From Haemaphysalis longicornis (Eukaryota > Arthropoda > Arachnida > Ixodida > Ixodidae): a DNA stretch of 64,000 bases. The position numbers and the translations under genes were made by a program. The stretch spans positions 20,105,295 to 20,169,294 of the forward strand of contig CM023448.1 in the NCBI GenBank assembly GCA_013339765.2, read 5' to 3'. Positions 53,076 through 64,000 of this stretch are shown here, in pieces (the stretch's first letter is position 1; each line of letters starts with the position of its first letter). Under the pieces are notes generated by a model. The model did not search any database, was not told the origin of the DNA, and saw nothing but the letters and a program-made list of their open reading frames with translations.

Positions 53076-56055
53076 ATGCCTCGACATTTTTGTGTGCCAT
53101 GGTGCAATGGGAATTACAAGACAGGCCCCAATCTGCATGTCGTTTTTCTTTCCCTCAAGACGATGAAGCAAGCCACGCCTGGATACGTGCTATTCCACGT
53201 GAAAACCTGGTCATGTCAGCAAACTCCAGGGTAAGACATTGTGAATGCTTTATGATTTTCTTAGCACGCTCCGCCTAAACGCGTCATGCAAAGCCCTCGA
53301 TGTACCGCTGCTGTTAAAATGTAGCCGTACTGATGCTAGGATATGTAATTTTGTTTGGGTGTGCGAGCGTCTCTTTAAAGCCGAAGACATCATTCGGTAA
53401 ACAAGCTGTATTGACAAGCCACAGGCCGTACAGTGACCGCACCACTCTCACGTTTGTTGCTTCGAGCTGATGCAGTACCGCCGGTATTCCCTGGTTGTGC
53501 AAGCTACCTGTCCATAGAACGCACTGGAAGAGAGGATCCAGAGAGCAAGCGAATGCGCTTAGAGGCAGCTTCCCTTGAGAAAGTGCTCGCCGAGTCAATT
53601 CTTACTGTCAAGAAAGAGAACAAAGCAGATAAGCTTTGCGATTTGAAACACGTCGCAAACTTCGTTCAAGACAAGAAGCTGACATTTTGGAATCTCATCG
53701 AATGCAACGAAAATGTCATTTTAGCTCATATTTGTTACAGTAACGCTCCTTAGGTTAAGTACTAGGTTGTCGTAAAAATCGACGTAACTCCTATTTCAAA
53801 CGTCGCAAAAGCATCAGTGAAGCGGCTCGGGTCCAGAATGGTAGTTCCGTCCGCGGTTGACAGCAAACGACGGCTGCTGGAGTTGCTGAAAAGAGTCGAG
53901 GGGTTCGAGAGTGCCCAGAGTTCAAGCTCTGAGAACTCAACCAGAGAGCCAGAGACATCTTGGAGACTGTCGCTTGTGTTCCGAGAGAAATATCCACAGC
54001 ACAAGAAAACGATAACACCCCGACCATTAACTGCTCGCTGGCAAGTGAAGTTAATGTCAACAAAAACGAACAACGAAGCAGCTCAGTTGAATTCATGGTT
54101 TAGTGCTGAGTACTATTTAGTGTATCGCCTCACGCGTACAAGTACATGCGCGGTCACGGGAGCATCATGATGCCACACCCAAGGAGCATATGTCAATATG
54201 TTCGTCTCTCCGAATGAACCCCCACCTAGAGCACCAAGACAACACTTTCCTCCGCTACATGGCCAAGAAGATATTCGAGTGGAATGAGCAGCATCGCTAC
54301 GCGACTTTGATTGTGGACGAAATTTATCTAAAGCCATTTTTCGACTATGGGGGAAGCGCCGTCGCTGGTATCGCGCTGAACAACGCACTAGTAGCAAATG
54401 GCGCATTTGTATTTATGGTACACAGCCTGATGAGCAAGTTAGAGGAGGTAAAACACATTGTACCTGTTCATAAGGCTAATGGAAAGTTTCTGCTCACCGT
54501 TTTAGGAGTTGGCATTTGTGGCTTAAAAAAATAACATAAAGTGATGTGTGTTCTGAATGACAACAACGCAGTACATCGAAGTGCAATGGTTTCTTTTAAG
54601 TACTCGCGGAGCAAGGCCCCTAAATTCGTGTCAAAATAAATCACTGGTAAATGATTTCATGTTTCCGCACCGATCACCTCAAAGGCCATTGTTTTTTGTC
54701 ATTGACCCAGTGCATTTACTAATGTGCCTGCGAAACAAGTGGTTAAAACAAAACGACCAGTGCTTCTGGTTCCCCGAGTTTGAACCAGGCCCAGCAGCGC
54801 AGCTGCACATGCAGTGTGCGTATTTCAAGGCAGTGAAAAACGCGCACATTTAGAGAGTGAGCAGTTGCTTGGCTACGGCTACACTTTGTCTAAAAAAGCT
54901 GTTTCTCAATTAGACATCGAGAAAGAGGATGTTAAACCTGCTTTGAAGGTATTCAGCGAGTCCGGAAAGGATCGATGCACTTCGAGTCATTGGAGTCAAG
55001 CACAACCTGAAGCACCACGATGAAACCGCCAGTTTCATTGATGTAAAGACTCCTTTCAAAAGACTGACACTAAGTGGTGACTTGCAAAGACCCTTCTGGC
55101 CCTCTTCATGCAACTCCGGGGTTTTCTTCTTCAACAATTTTTTGCATAGGTTGGAGGATTTGAAGGAAAGGAGAGCGGATGCCTGTAAGTTGTCTGATCA
55201 GACACATGGCACTCTGATTCGGACGACTCGGGCGTTCATTGAAATGTGTGCATATATCTTCGAGGAGCTCAAGATGTCGTTTGTGCTTCTTGGGAATTTC
55301 CAAACAGACCTTCTGGTAGACCGTTTTGGTTGCTACCGACGACTGGCTGGCTCGCAGTATCATTAGTTCGTAAGACAAATGTATGAGTTTGAGAACATGT
55401 TAGGACTGCAAAGCACACCACCGCAAATGAGCAGGGCGTCCACAGTCGACAACGACCAAAATCAGATTTGGGGAGAGCTCCAAATGCAGGCAGCTGTGCC
55501 AAGTGGAAAATTCAACGTTGTTTCGACCCAGGAGGCGCTATCAAAGATGAAGGATGTCATTGCAGTGATTGCCTATGTTGCTGGTTACCCGGTGCGCATC
55601 GCTGTGCCGAGGTTTAAATGTGACGAATGCAAAGCGCTGTTTACAATTGACAAAACTGCCGCAGTTTCGCCCGAAAATCAGATGTACAGTCTGGTCAAAG
55701 AAACTGACAGCGGAGGACTGGTTTACCCAGCAATGCCAGTTGCGAATGCTGTGGCTCATAATTACAGTGTTGTGAAAGAGCTTTCCAAATGTGCCGAATT
55801 TGTAAAATTTCAAAACCAACGTAAAGTGGCCACGAAACTAACACTGGAACTGCTCAGCGACGAGTAGCCTTCAGACTTCGACGTTTGCGAACAGGGGCGC
55901 AGACATGAAGTGGTGCTGAAATACATATAGTGATGCACTACCAACAGTCTGCTAAAGAACCTTGGCATGCGATTAAACAACGAAGCGCCGGACGCAGCCA
56001 AGACTAAGAAGCGGAAGCTGCAAACTCTAACAAATAAATCAATAAAACGTTGATG
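53076..56055 (+). pseudogene. P-element/THAP9-like transposase (broken)
   Basis: ATG 53076 opens MPRHFCVPWCNGNYK, then (after a one-base shift) FPQDDEASHAWIRAIPRENL: an N-terminal THAP zinc-finger DNA-binding domain. It stops at a good splice donor (CAGG|GTAAGA, 53230), suggesting an intron. Next come RLLLRADAVPPVFPGCASYLS (53440) and MVVPSAVDSKRRLLELLKRVEG (53840). The catalytic core has ATLIVDEIYLKPFFDYGGS and AFVFMVHSLMSKLEEVKHIVPVHK (54300), PLFFVIDPVHLLMCLRNKWL (54690), FVLLGNFQTDLLVDRFGCYRRLAGSQYH (55280) and VIAYVAGYPV...CDEC (55560). At least five frameshifts or stops (for example TAG after SQYH at 55364) disable it. AATAAATCAATAAA near 56030 would be the polyadenylation signal. TIRs were not found. 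Confidence 0.85.
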
Positions 56056-56864
56056 TGTGTAGAAAGCAGTGGTCTGCTCTGTCTTTTCCTTCCTAATTTT
56101 ATACATTATATCACACGTGTAGCCGCAATGAAGTCAGCCAAGCACAAAACTAAAATAACAACTTCTGTTGTAGCCTTCCTACGCATCCGCGGGTCCCAAC
56201 ACGTCTACGTCACAGAGGCAGCCCCACGTCCTTGAGCCAGTCTCGGTGGCGTTGCCCTACTACCGACCGCTCACGAACCCTGGAAAGAGTGTTGTGTATG
56301 TCTCTTACGTTCGTGTCGTGTTATAATCTAGAGAGAACGCTCGCTGTGACCGTTAGCACTTGGTTATAAATAAGACCCCCCCCCCCCCAAGAGCTGTGCC
56401 TTCCTGTTTGAACAGTGAATCAGTGCGGTCACTCTGTTCGCGTCATGTATTGCAACCTCGCCCGTCGGGGCATTGCTCGTGTCTGGTGTCCGCCGATCTC
56501 AAACCATGACGTAAACAAGTTAGGTTTGCCTTCAGCTTCTGGTCATCTTCGAGGCAGCTACATTGGCTGGCCGCTGGTTTCACCACCCTACTACACGCAT
56601 GTCTGATGCGACGGAGCTCGGCTCGGGCACGCCTTCCCGTATGCAACAATGCTAAGCGTGGTATTTCCGTAGTGTTCAAAGGTGAGGGTGATATACGTAA
56701 GCCTTTAGAGCTGTTACGCTCGACATTCAAGAGTACTCGGAGTGCAAGAAACGTACACTAAAATTTTGCATAAATCTTAGTGCACTTGTCCAATATTCTG
56801 CCTTGGAGTTAGAGACAACAGGTATATTCATGTTAAGCTCGTGTAGCACACATACCCATGTGCC
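56056..56864. other. Unassigned stretch with a C-run
   Basis: Contains a (C)14-type run near 56376-56389. No domain or repeat recognised. Confidence 0.4.
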
Positions 56865-58262
56865 TTGCGTGCCCGCGTGGCGGGCGCAGATAATATGCGG
56901 TATGTCTGTTTCAAGTTGCTGGCACTTCGATATACTCGACCCAGTCTGAATGGGCAGCAAAGCTTTTGTGTTCCGAGCGAAAACGTTCCCACCTGCACTA
57001 CGGAAGGCATAAGGGGAAGCCAGTGGAGGCTGAACGGGCTGGGGGCGGTGAGACTCAAAGCGATGTTCCTCTCATGAGTAGACAACACGTGGGCGGGCAC
57101 CAGGGGGCACAGGTAGGGCAGCGGCCATGTTCCCAAAGCGTCCTGCCGACATGTGTTGGTACGGCGTGTGACGCCGAGCAGCCTCCTTCGCTTAGCTACG
57201 TCCTGTGACTAGGGCAAACGAAATGCTGACCCTGGCATAATTACTAAAATCTAGGTATTTTTTAAATCAATACTCTGACCTCACTAGGACAGCACCTCAG
57301 TGAAAGTCATTCTAACTCGGGCAGGCAAACCTCAAGGAACAATGCTCTGTTGAATGTTAGAGAACCTTCATTGTAAACGTAAATGTTATCGCCTCTTATA
57401 AAACTGGAATCTGAGACCCTTACCTAGGCGTAGTCTCACTGGCAGCGCCAGAATTTAGGCCCAACCGGTACAAGCAGCAGTATCCATAGCACGTAAAAGT
57501 TCAGTACAGTCTGTTATACGCTGAGCAAGCATTGCTCAGAAGGGCGCGTCTATTTGCAGTAAGGCAGTGCTCGCTTACCTTACAGTGTCCGCTTCAATAT
57601 TGTTCGAATGCGAAAGAATCGCCCGTATCCAAGAGGCCCACATGTGCGAAGACGAGCACCGATTATTCACGCGTACCCATTTAGGGAATTGGCCGTGGAT
57701 CCACTTTTACCACTCTGAAAAATATTACAGCCTGATTCGTTTATTTTACTCCTTTTCCATTTACTATACTTCTTTCTCATACGTAACCACAAAAAATGGA
57801 CACACACTGACTCGAACAGAGAAAAAGGGAAAAAATATGCAGGTTAACACAGGCAGAGCGCATCTCTGCCGAAGTCATCTGAGCATATGGAGCCGCAGTC
57901 AACATCGTGAGGCAATAAAGGGGCTACATCCAGCAAATGTGCGTGGGCGCCGTCATGATTATTTCAAATTAATACAACAGCCGACAAACCTTACAATGAA
58001 GTTAATCCAGAGGATCTTGTCGGACAGCCTGAGTATAAAGGCCTAGAATTATAGCTCATGACAAAGAGACAGAAAGAGGTGTATAGCAGGCCCTACACCC
58101 TTGTTGGAAGAAGGAAAAGAAGGAAATATGATAACGCGGGCTGTAGAATTGGCAGCATTGATGTCTTCGCTGTCTTTCTCTTAGCGTGAGCCATCTGGGA
58201 GGAGGATTCTCGTGCGTTGCGCGCTGGGAAGAAAGGGAAAGACCCGGCGTTTTAAACTTCCC
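56865..58262 (-). repeat. 1.4-kb dispersed repeat, inverted copy of 12705-14100
   Basis: See 12705-14100. The right boundary lies at AAACTTCCCCCGAACAGGCC (58255-58274), where LINE copy C begins. Because the boundary with the LINE is sharp, the LINE breakpoint and the repeat end coincide. Confidence 0.75.
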
Positions 58263-58276
58263 CCGAACAGGCCAGG

Positions 58277-59647
58277 TTGATGTGGTCCAGGAGCTCGGAA
58301 CTACCCGCGGAATGGAAGGAAGCAAAAGTGAGATTTATTCCAAAGCCGGGCAAACCGCTGACAATGGAGAACATGCGCCCGATCTCGCTCACGTCTTGCG
58401 TGGGCAAGGTCATGGAACGCATGGTTCTTCGAAGACCTCAAGGGTTCTTGGACGAGACGAACCAGATGCCGGCTACTATGTACGGGTTCTGCCAGCACCT
58501 GTGCACCCAAGACGTCCTCCTCCAGCTAAACAAACTGGCGTTCAAGAAGGCCACGAGACACTCTACCTGCGGGATACTTGCGTTGGACCTCAAGGGGGCC
58601 TTCGACAATGTGTCCCACGGAAGCGTGCTCGAGAACTTCCGCAAGACGGGCTGCGGCCGTAGGACGTACGGCTACGTCGAGAACTTTCTGACCAAGCGTA
58701 CGGCGACCATAAGGATAGGAGAGGAACGGTTCGCCCCGATCGAGCTCGAAGACAGGGCCACTCCGCAAGGGTCGGTATTGTCGCCGCTGCTTTTCAACCT
58801 GGCCCTCCTGCCTCTGCCTAGGTTACTCCAAGAGCTTGAAGGCGTGGACCACGCATTCTACGCCGATGCAATTACGGTGTGGACATCCCGAGCGGGTTCC
58901 GAAGCCTGGGTGGAAGAAACCTTGCAGAGGGCGGCGACCACCGTTCATGAGAACGCCACGACCTGCGGGCTGAGCTGTGCCCCACAGAAGTCGGAGCTGT
59001 TGATGGTGCAGCCAGGTAGACCCAAGAAGGAACCGCCACCGAACGTGACCGTCACGATCGACGGCACCAAGATCGAGCCCACACAGCAGGTCCGCATCCT
59101 GGGCCTGTTGATGCGTAACTACGGCAAGGCCACCGCGGCCACACACGAGATCAAGACCGTCTCCGAGCAGATCTCGAGCATGATCATAAGAGTCACCAAT
59201 AGGAACCGAGGAATCAAGGAAGACGACGCCCTGAAATTGGTGCAGGCGTTCATCGTGTCCCGCATCACTTACTCTGTCCCGTACCTCCAGCTGACGAGGG
59301 CGGACCGTGAGGCCCTGGACACGGTGGTAAGAAAGGCGACCAAGCTCGCCCTGGGACTGCCCGTCCATTCGTCCACGCAGAAACTTCTGGGCATGGATAG
59401 GCACAACACGGTGGACGAAATGGTGGAGGCCCAGCTCTCTAACCGAAGGATCAGACTAAGTCAGACGGAACACGGACGGGCCGTCCTGTGCAAGGTGGGA
59501 TGGAGCATCGAACCACAAGCAGACACCCAGACATTACCTACCGAGTGGAGGGACGTCGTAAAGACCAAGCCCTTTCCCAGGAACATGAGCCCGGGAAAAA
59601 CGAAGGGAGGCGATCCGCAAGTGCCAGGGCGCTGTCCCTCCAGCTAG
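58277..59647 (+). pseudogene. LINE reverse transcriptase with altered catalytic box
   Basis: 456 open codons: RFIPKPGKPLTMENMRPISLTSCVGK, QDVLLQLNKLAFKKAT, LALDLKGAFDNVSH (catalytic D104), TPQGSVLSPLLFNLALLPL and FYADAITVW at residues 194-202. The box should read YADD; the second aspartate is alanine (codon GCA, 58868-58870), which should abolish polymerisation. The remaining RT thumb and connection follow to residue 440. A frameshift near 59620 ends this frame and RNase H continues in another. Confidence 0.88.
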
Positions 59648-60177
59648 AAGAGGACCCCGACATCCTCTACGCGGACGCGGCCCTTTCCAAGTACGGAACC
59701 AAGGCTACGGCGGCGGTGACCACCATAGACACCCTGGTGACCTGCGCATCGTTCCGCACGACCCAATCGATCGAAGCAGAGGAAGTTGCCGTGGCATTCG
59801 CGCTAACACATCCGACGGCTCGCACTATAGTAACGGACTCTAAGAAGGGGTACGCCAGCTTCCGAAAAGGGAGGGTGTTCCCCGCGGCACATGCGATATT
59901 GTCCAAGCGAAGGCCCCCGAGGCGAGCCTTAGAGCTCGTGTGGGTGCCGGCTCACTTGAATGTGGAAGGAAACGAACTCGCCGACCACCACGCCCGAGAG
60001 TTACCCGTCCGGGCCGAGGACGAGCCGGCGCAGCTGCGCCCCGTCACGAGCTATAGAGAAATTACTGGAATGTACAGAGAGCGTAGATGCAGATTTCCCA
60101 GGCCTCACCCGCAATTGAGCCGAATACAGCAGACCGTAATCCGATCCCCGAGAGCGATGGGAGACCTTGTTGTCTAG
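59488..60177 (+). pseudogene. LINE RNase H domain, complete site
   Basis: In the frame next to the RT: DILYADAALSKYG (Asp), IEAEEVAVAFALTHP (Glu), TIVTDSKKGYASF (Asp), LVWVPAHLNVEGNELADHHAR (His and Asp). All RNase H catalytic residues are present. Codons before about 59610 are out-of-frame overlap with RT. After ITGMYRERRCRFP the text is deleted up to the AMGDL tail. Confidence 0.82.
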
Positions 60178-60316
60178 CCCCGACCTGGCGATCCAGCTCG
60201 CGCTGGCAGCCAGAGGCCAGGAGCTGCGAGACGTATATGGGACCCGAAAAGAGGGTTCCACTCCATACGGTGCCTGCGTGCACTAGCCAATATCTCATAG
60301 GGCTCAATAAAAGTTG

Positions 60317-60317
<1 letters not shown>

Positions 60318-60364
<47 letters not shown>
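60318..60364. repeat. (TC)n microsatellite at the LINE 3' end
   Basis: Over 20 TC units directly after AATAAAAGTTGAT, an extension of the family's TCTC tail. Confidence 0.95.
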
Positions 60365-60366
<2 letters not shown>

Positions 60367-60547
60367 AACAGGACCATTATATGAAGTGTACCAGTGCTAG
60401 AAGGGGACGAATGAATGCTGTTTGGGGGTATGTTTGGTTGGAGGAGGAACAAACGTTTATTGAAAAGCAAGCCTTTTGGTGACGCTGATGGGTGGGGTCC
60501 CTAGTCCAGGACTCCACTGAGTCTGGCCTTCTCCCGGGCCTGGTTGA

Positions 60548-61252
60548 CTAGATGAATCTGGTCTTCCAGGCTCGAACTGGCCAGGGCTGCCTCCCATAGC
60601 TCCAGTTTTTCTCTGGTGTTGTATCTTCACGCCAATTGCTATTGCACTCCCAGGTGATGTGGTATAGTGTGGGAGTACTGCCGCAGGTTGGGCATTCTGA
60701 TCGGTATTTTCCTGGGTAAATAAGGCTATACCTGTGGAGGTTCGCATAAGTATTCGTTTGAATCTGTCTCCAGGAGGTGGCTTCCATTGCGTTTAGCTTT
60801 TTGTGAGGGGGGCGGGTAGAGTGCCCTGGCTGCCCTGAGTGCTTCCAGTCTTTCCCCATAGACCGTTGGGAAGTGGGGTTAAAAAACGGCGTGCTGTCAC
60901 CCGCCCGGTTCGTCAATTCTCGGGCAGTGCTGTTAGCCGCTTCGTTCCCCGCCAATCCCTCGTGACCGGGGGTCCAGGTCAATCTGTGCGTGCCATGGGG
61001 TCTTCCTTTGATCTTGTTCAGTATGTTTGCTGCCACCCGTGGTATTCTTCCTTTAACGAAGTCGTAGCATGCTTGCTTGGAGTCCGTAATTATGTGCAGG
61101 CTCTTCTGTTGTCTCTCTCCGTGGGCGAAACCAAGGGCTATTGCTGCGGTCTCCGCTTCCTCGGGATTGGTATTCTTAATAGTCAAGCAATCTATTAAGT
61201 TGTGGTCAGAATCTATGACAGCCGCCACCGCATCTCTGTTGTTTTTGTACAT
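60548..61252 (-). pseudogene. LINE RNase H and C-terminal knuckle
   Basis: RNase H: EEAETAAIALGFAHGE (Glu), LHIITDSKQACYDF (Asp), LTWTPGHEGLAGNEAANSTAREL, where the final NExAD aspartate is asparagine. The first aspartate block lies just upstream, near 61260. The knuckle is CPTCGSTPTLYHITWEC. The stretch is open for 234 codons and separated from RT by shifts near 61300-61620. Confidence 0.82.
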
Positions 61253-61624
61253 TGCTGCGTCAGTGTAGAGTGTGTTAGGGTCTCCATGAAGTTTTTTTTT
61301 CTAGATATGCTATCCTTGCTTTTCTTCTTCCTTGGTGGGCTGTCTTGTCAATGTGTCTTGGTATTGGTGATATAAATAAGTTTCTGCGTATGTCCTTGTC
61401 GAGGTCGACTTTACTTGTGATGTTGAATTTATCAGCGGGTGTGCCTACTCTTTCGAGTATGGCTCGGCCTGTTCTAGTCAGTTGCAGCCTTTGTTTTTGA
61501 GCGATCAGCGTGTCTTCTTTGATCTCCTCAAAGGTGTTTGTTACGCCCAGTTTTTGTAGCTTACTCGTGGCCGTGCACTGAGGAAGTCCGATTGCGGTTT
61601 TATAAGCTCCCCTTAATATCGTTT

Positions 61625-63019
61625 CTATTTGATCGTTCTTTGTTTAGCCGGTGATATGGTAGGCTGTACGCCACTCTGCTGACCACCAGGGCTTGTACCA
61701 GACGGAGAGTGTCTTCTTCTGTCATTCCTGTTTTGTTTCTTGTTATTCTTCTGATTATTCGTGTTATTTGTGTGTGTGGTCTTCTTGAGCATCTGTATAG
61801 TGTAGTTGGCCTTTGGGTTGCTCTGTATCCAGAGTCCGAGTATCCTGATTAATGAGACTTCTTTGATTTTTTGTCCTTCCAGAATGACATTTAGGTCTCC
61901 CGGGCTTTTGTAACTGCTGTTATAGACCCTGATTATTTCTGACTTCTCTGGAGCACACCGGAGGCCGCTGTCCTTGGCGAGAGATTCTACGCAGTTCGCC
62001 GCCTCTTGAAGTGCTTCTTCCTTTTGGGCCAATGAGCCTTTGGTTGTCCATATGGTTATATCATCCGCATATAGCGTATGGCTAATGTTTGGTATTTCCT
62101 GGAGTTTTTTTGCTAGCTTTATCATCGCTACATTGAAGAGTAAGGGCGATAATATAGATCCTTGAGGTGTGCCTTTGTTGGGCATTTTGAGCCTTTTGGA
62201 TCTGACTTCCCCTAGTCCTATGCTTGCAGTTCTGTCTGATAGAAAAGCTTTTACATAGTTGTAAATTCTCTCTCCGCAATGGAGGTTATTGAGCTCTTTT
62301 AAAATTGCGTAGTGTGACACATTATCAAAAGCCCCTTTTAAGTCCAGGGCCATGATTATGTGTTCACTTCCCTTGGGAATGTTGGTGAGCACCTCTTCTT
62401 TCAGGAGCAAGAAGGCGTCTTGCGTAGATAGGCCTTTTCTGAAGCCTACCATGGTGTGCGGTAAGAGGTCGTTGTCTTCCAAGTAGTTCTATAGCCTTCT
62501 TAATATTATTCTTTCGTAGACCTTCCCCAAGCATGATGTCAATGAGATTGGTCTAAGCGCTTCGATTCCTGGTTTCTTCCCTGGCTTGGGGATGGCTATT
62601 ATTTCGGCATGTTTCCATTCCTGTGGGACTTCTCCTTTTGTCCAGAGTTCTTCATTTATGTACTTTGTTAGTGCCTCTATATGGTCTTCGCTTAAATTTC
62701 TAATCATTGCATTTGTTATGCGGTCCGCACCCGCGGCGGTGTTTTTCTGTGCCGCTCTGATTGCCGCCCTAACTTCTTCTTTAGTTATTTCTGCGTCCAG
62801 GGCTTCATTTCGGTTTCCCTCGTATGGTAGGTTGCAGGGTGCCGTCTTCTGTGTGCCCAGGAATTTGTCTTTCAGGGCTTTCAGTAATTCTTTGTTCATG
62901 CCTTGAAACTGATGCGCTAGCTTTTTTAAGGTTCTATTATTTTCGGTCCTTGAATTGGCTGGGTCAATCATGCTTCTGAGAATGGCCCAGGTTTTTGAGG
63001 TGCTCAACGTGTCTTTCAA
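61625..63019 (-). pseudogene. LINE reverse transcriptase with a single in-frame amber stop
   Basis: One frame from 63019 to about 61790: TWAILRSMIDPANSRTENN, TAAGADRITNAMI, AIPKPGKKPGIEALRPISLTSCLGKVYERIILRRL, then TAG (62489-62491), then YLEDNDLLPHTMVGFRKGLSTQD, MALDLKGAFDNVSH, GTPQGSILSPLLFNVAM and LYADDITIW. The catalytic residues are intact. A shift near 61790 follows, so the last ~50 residues of the open frame are out of phase; the true text continues as EEDTLRLVQALVVSRVAY in another frame. Confidence 0.87.
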
Positions 63020-63084
63020 GGAGTTACAAAACTGGGCCCAATTTTGTTGTCCGAGCTGGTCTGCGTATTCCCGTGCTCTCGTTG

Positions 63085-63600
63085 TCAGTTCTTTAATTTT
63101 GTTCTTGAGCTTCTTGTTGCGCTTTTGCCTTTTCCACCTCTTGACCAGACTACGCCTTGCTTCCCATGTAGTAAATGTTTGTCTACATTTGGTTCTAAGT
63201 TTGTGCGTTTCACCGCTATTGTTGCGTCCTGATATGTTTGTTTCTGTTTTTTACTCCATTCTTTTATATTTCTAATTTCCAATAATGAAGAAGACCTTTT
63301 TCTGTATTTCTCCCAATTGGTGATTTTGGCTTCTCCTAAGGTTCTCCGGATCATCGCAGTGGGGATGGATGAGGTTATTATACAATGGTCACTACCTAGT
63401 GTTTCCTCTAGATTGGACCAGTGTACTCCTTCAGCGTTCTTGATTATTGCGAGATCCGGGCAGGTGTCCCTGCTAGTTTGGCCTCCTATCCTGGTGGGAC
63501 ATTCTGGATTCGTGATCAAGGTTAAGTCTTCATTTTCGATGGCTTGGAGAAAAGTTTGCTGGGGAGTTACTGTGGGGACACCAATTGTAGTGGTTCAGGC
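63085..63600 (-). pseudogene. LINE endonuclease, C-terminal part
   Basis: ITNPECPTRIGGQTSRDTCPDLAII and EETLGSDHCIITSSI are the last endonuclease motifs (SDH). KITNWEKYRKR and a basic linker follow. The domain's first half is missing because the element is truncated at about 63610. It lies in a different frame from RT. Confidence 0.8.
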
Positions 63601-63802
63601 CCACTTTATTAGTGAGTCGTAACGCGGGAATATCAGTTTTCTGGTGGGCACGCACCATTAGGGTAAAATTCTGATAGGGGACAAGCATTTTCGGACGTGC
63701 TAGATTGCTTCAGCAGCTCTTATCTGTCCAGGTAGTGCCTGGTACAGCCGCAGGAGGTAGACAAAATGTACACTCACTAACCCAATTGCAAGCGAGTATT
63801 CA

Positions 63803-64000
63803 GAACATAGAGTGCGAATGCAAGTGAAGGATGTACAGTCACACACGCCTACACGCACGCATGGGCGCGCAGGACAAGGCATCCTTTATTGGGTATACAC
63901 GTATTGTGTGGGTGTCAACGTTTCAGGCCTGCCCAAAGCCGGAAACAAATGCCAATGCAGCCCATAAAAATTCTATTGGATAAAGTGTTTCCGCGCAACT
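63803..64000 (+). repeat. Dispersed repeat continuing past the window
   Basis: Inverted copy of 12198-12385 (see there). It begins near GCGAATGCAAGTGAAGG. Confidence 0.75.

Larger units (their letters stand above)
58275..60316 (+). mobile_element. I-superfamily LINE copy C, 5'-truncated
   Basis: Starts in the middle of RT and runs through RNase H to a 3' tail GGCTCAATAAAAGTTGATTCTC at 60300-60322. The C-terminal knuckle is lost by an internal deletion (QQTVIRSPRAMGDL joins the linker straight to the last motif). It is the close relative of copy B. Confidence 0.88.
60440..63610 (-). mobile_element. I-superfamily LINE copy D, 5'-truncated
   Basis: On the minus strand: end of endonuclease, RT, connection, RNase H, CCHC knuckle and a 3' end CAATAAACGTTTGTTCCTCCTCC (60460-60437). 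Codon use is more AT-rich than in copies B and C, marking a different family. It begins at about 63610 inside the endonuclease. Confidence 0.88.

Overview
The window looks like gene-poor, repeat-saturated DNA from an arthropod nuclear genome, most likely a hard (ixodid) tick. This is inferred from the mix of elements: I-superfamily, CR1-like and RTE LINEs, a Penelope-like element, a tRNA-headed SINE resembling the tick Ruka type, and a P-element/THAP transposase relic. I found no convincing host gene, no rRNA or functional tRNA, and no CRISPR. Nearly everything recognisable is a transposable element or a duplication, often one nested inside another.

Layout. 1-2790: the 5' half of a CR1-like LINE on the minus strand, with its endonuclease/RT frame open to the window edge and a PHD-finger ORF1 broken by one stop. 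3000-8870: a Penelope-like element reduced to its GIY-YIG endonuclease, with nine tandem ~497-bp terminal units on one side and one inverted unit on the other, both ends abutting (AT)n. 8932-12197: nothing assignable. 12198-19170: diverged dispersed repeats, a LINE RNase H gene split by a 2.4-kb insertion flanked by a 9-bp repeat, a ~155-bp tandem array and SINE pieces. 19350-23872: a decayed I-type LINE. 23873-33760: a large imperfect palindrome (arms 2.4 and 2.8 kb) carrying Ty3/Gypsy and LINE relics; inside it lie a second palindrome with a datable SINE insertion and a 1.58-kb TIR element in a LINE.

33944-38996: a nearly full-length CR1-like LINE. It has tandem 5' monomers, an intact ORF1 carrying a 2A ribosome-skipping motif, and an ORF2 joined to ORF1 in the same frame across a single TAA. 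41700-51842: a three-level nest. An RTE LINE is interrupted by an LTR element (TG...CA LTRs, PBS, 5-bp target duplication AGGAC), which itself contains a nearly complete I-type LINE on the minus strand. 53076-56050: a P-element/THAP9-like transposase pseudogene. 56865-58262: an inverted copy of the repeat at 12705-14100. 58275-60316 and 63610-60440: two further I-type LINEs, the first with its RT YADD box changed to YADA. The window ends in a repeat that is an inverted copy of 12198-12385.

There is no host pathway here. The value of the window lies in the element biology (2A motif, in-frame stop coupling, tandem Penelope termini) and in the relative dates that the nested insertions give.
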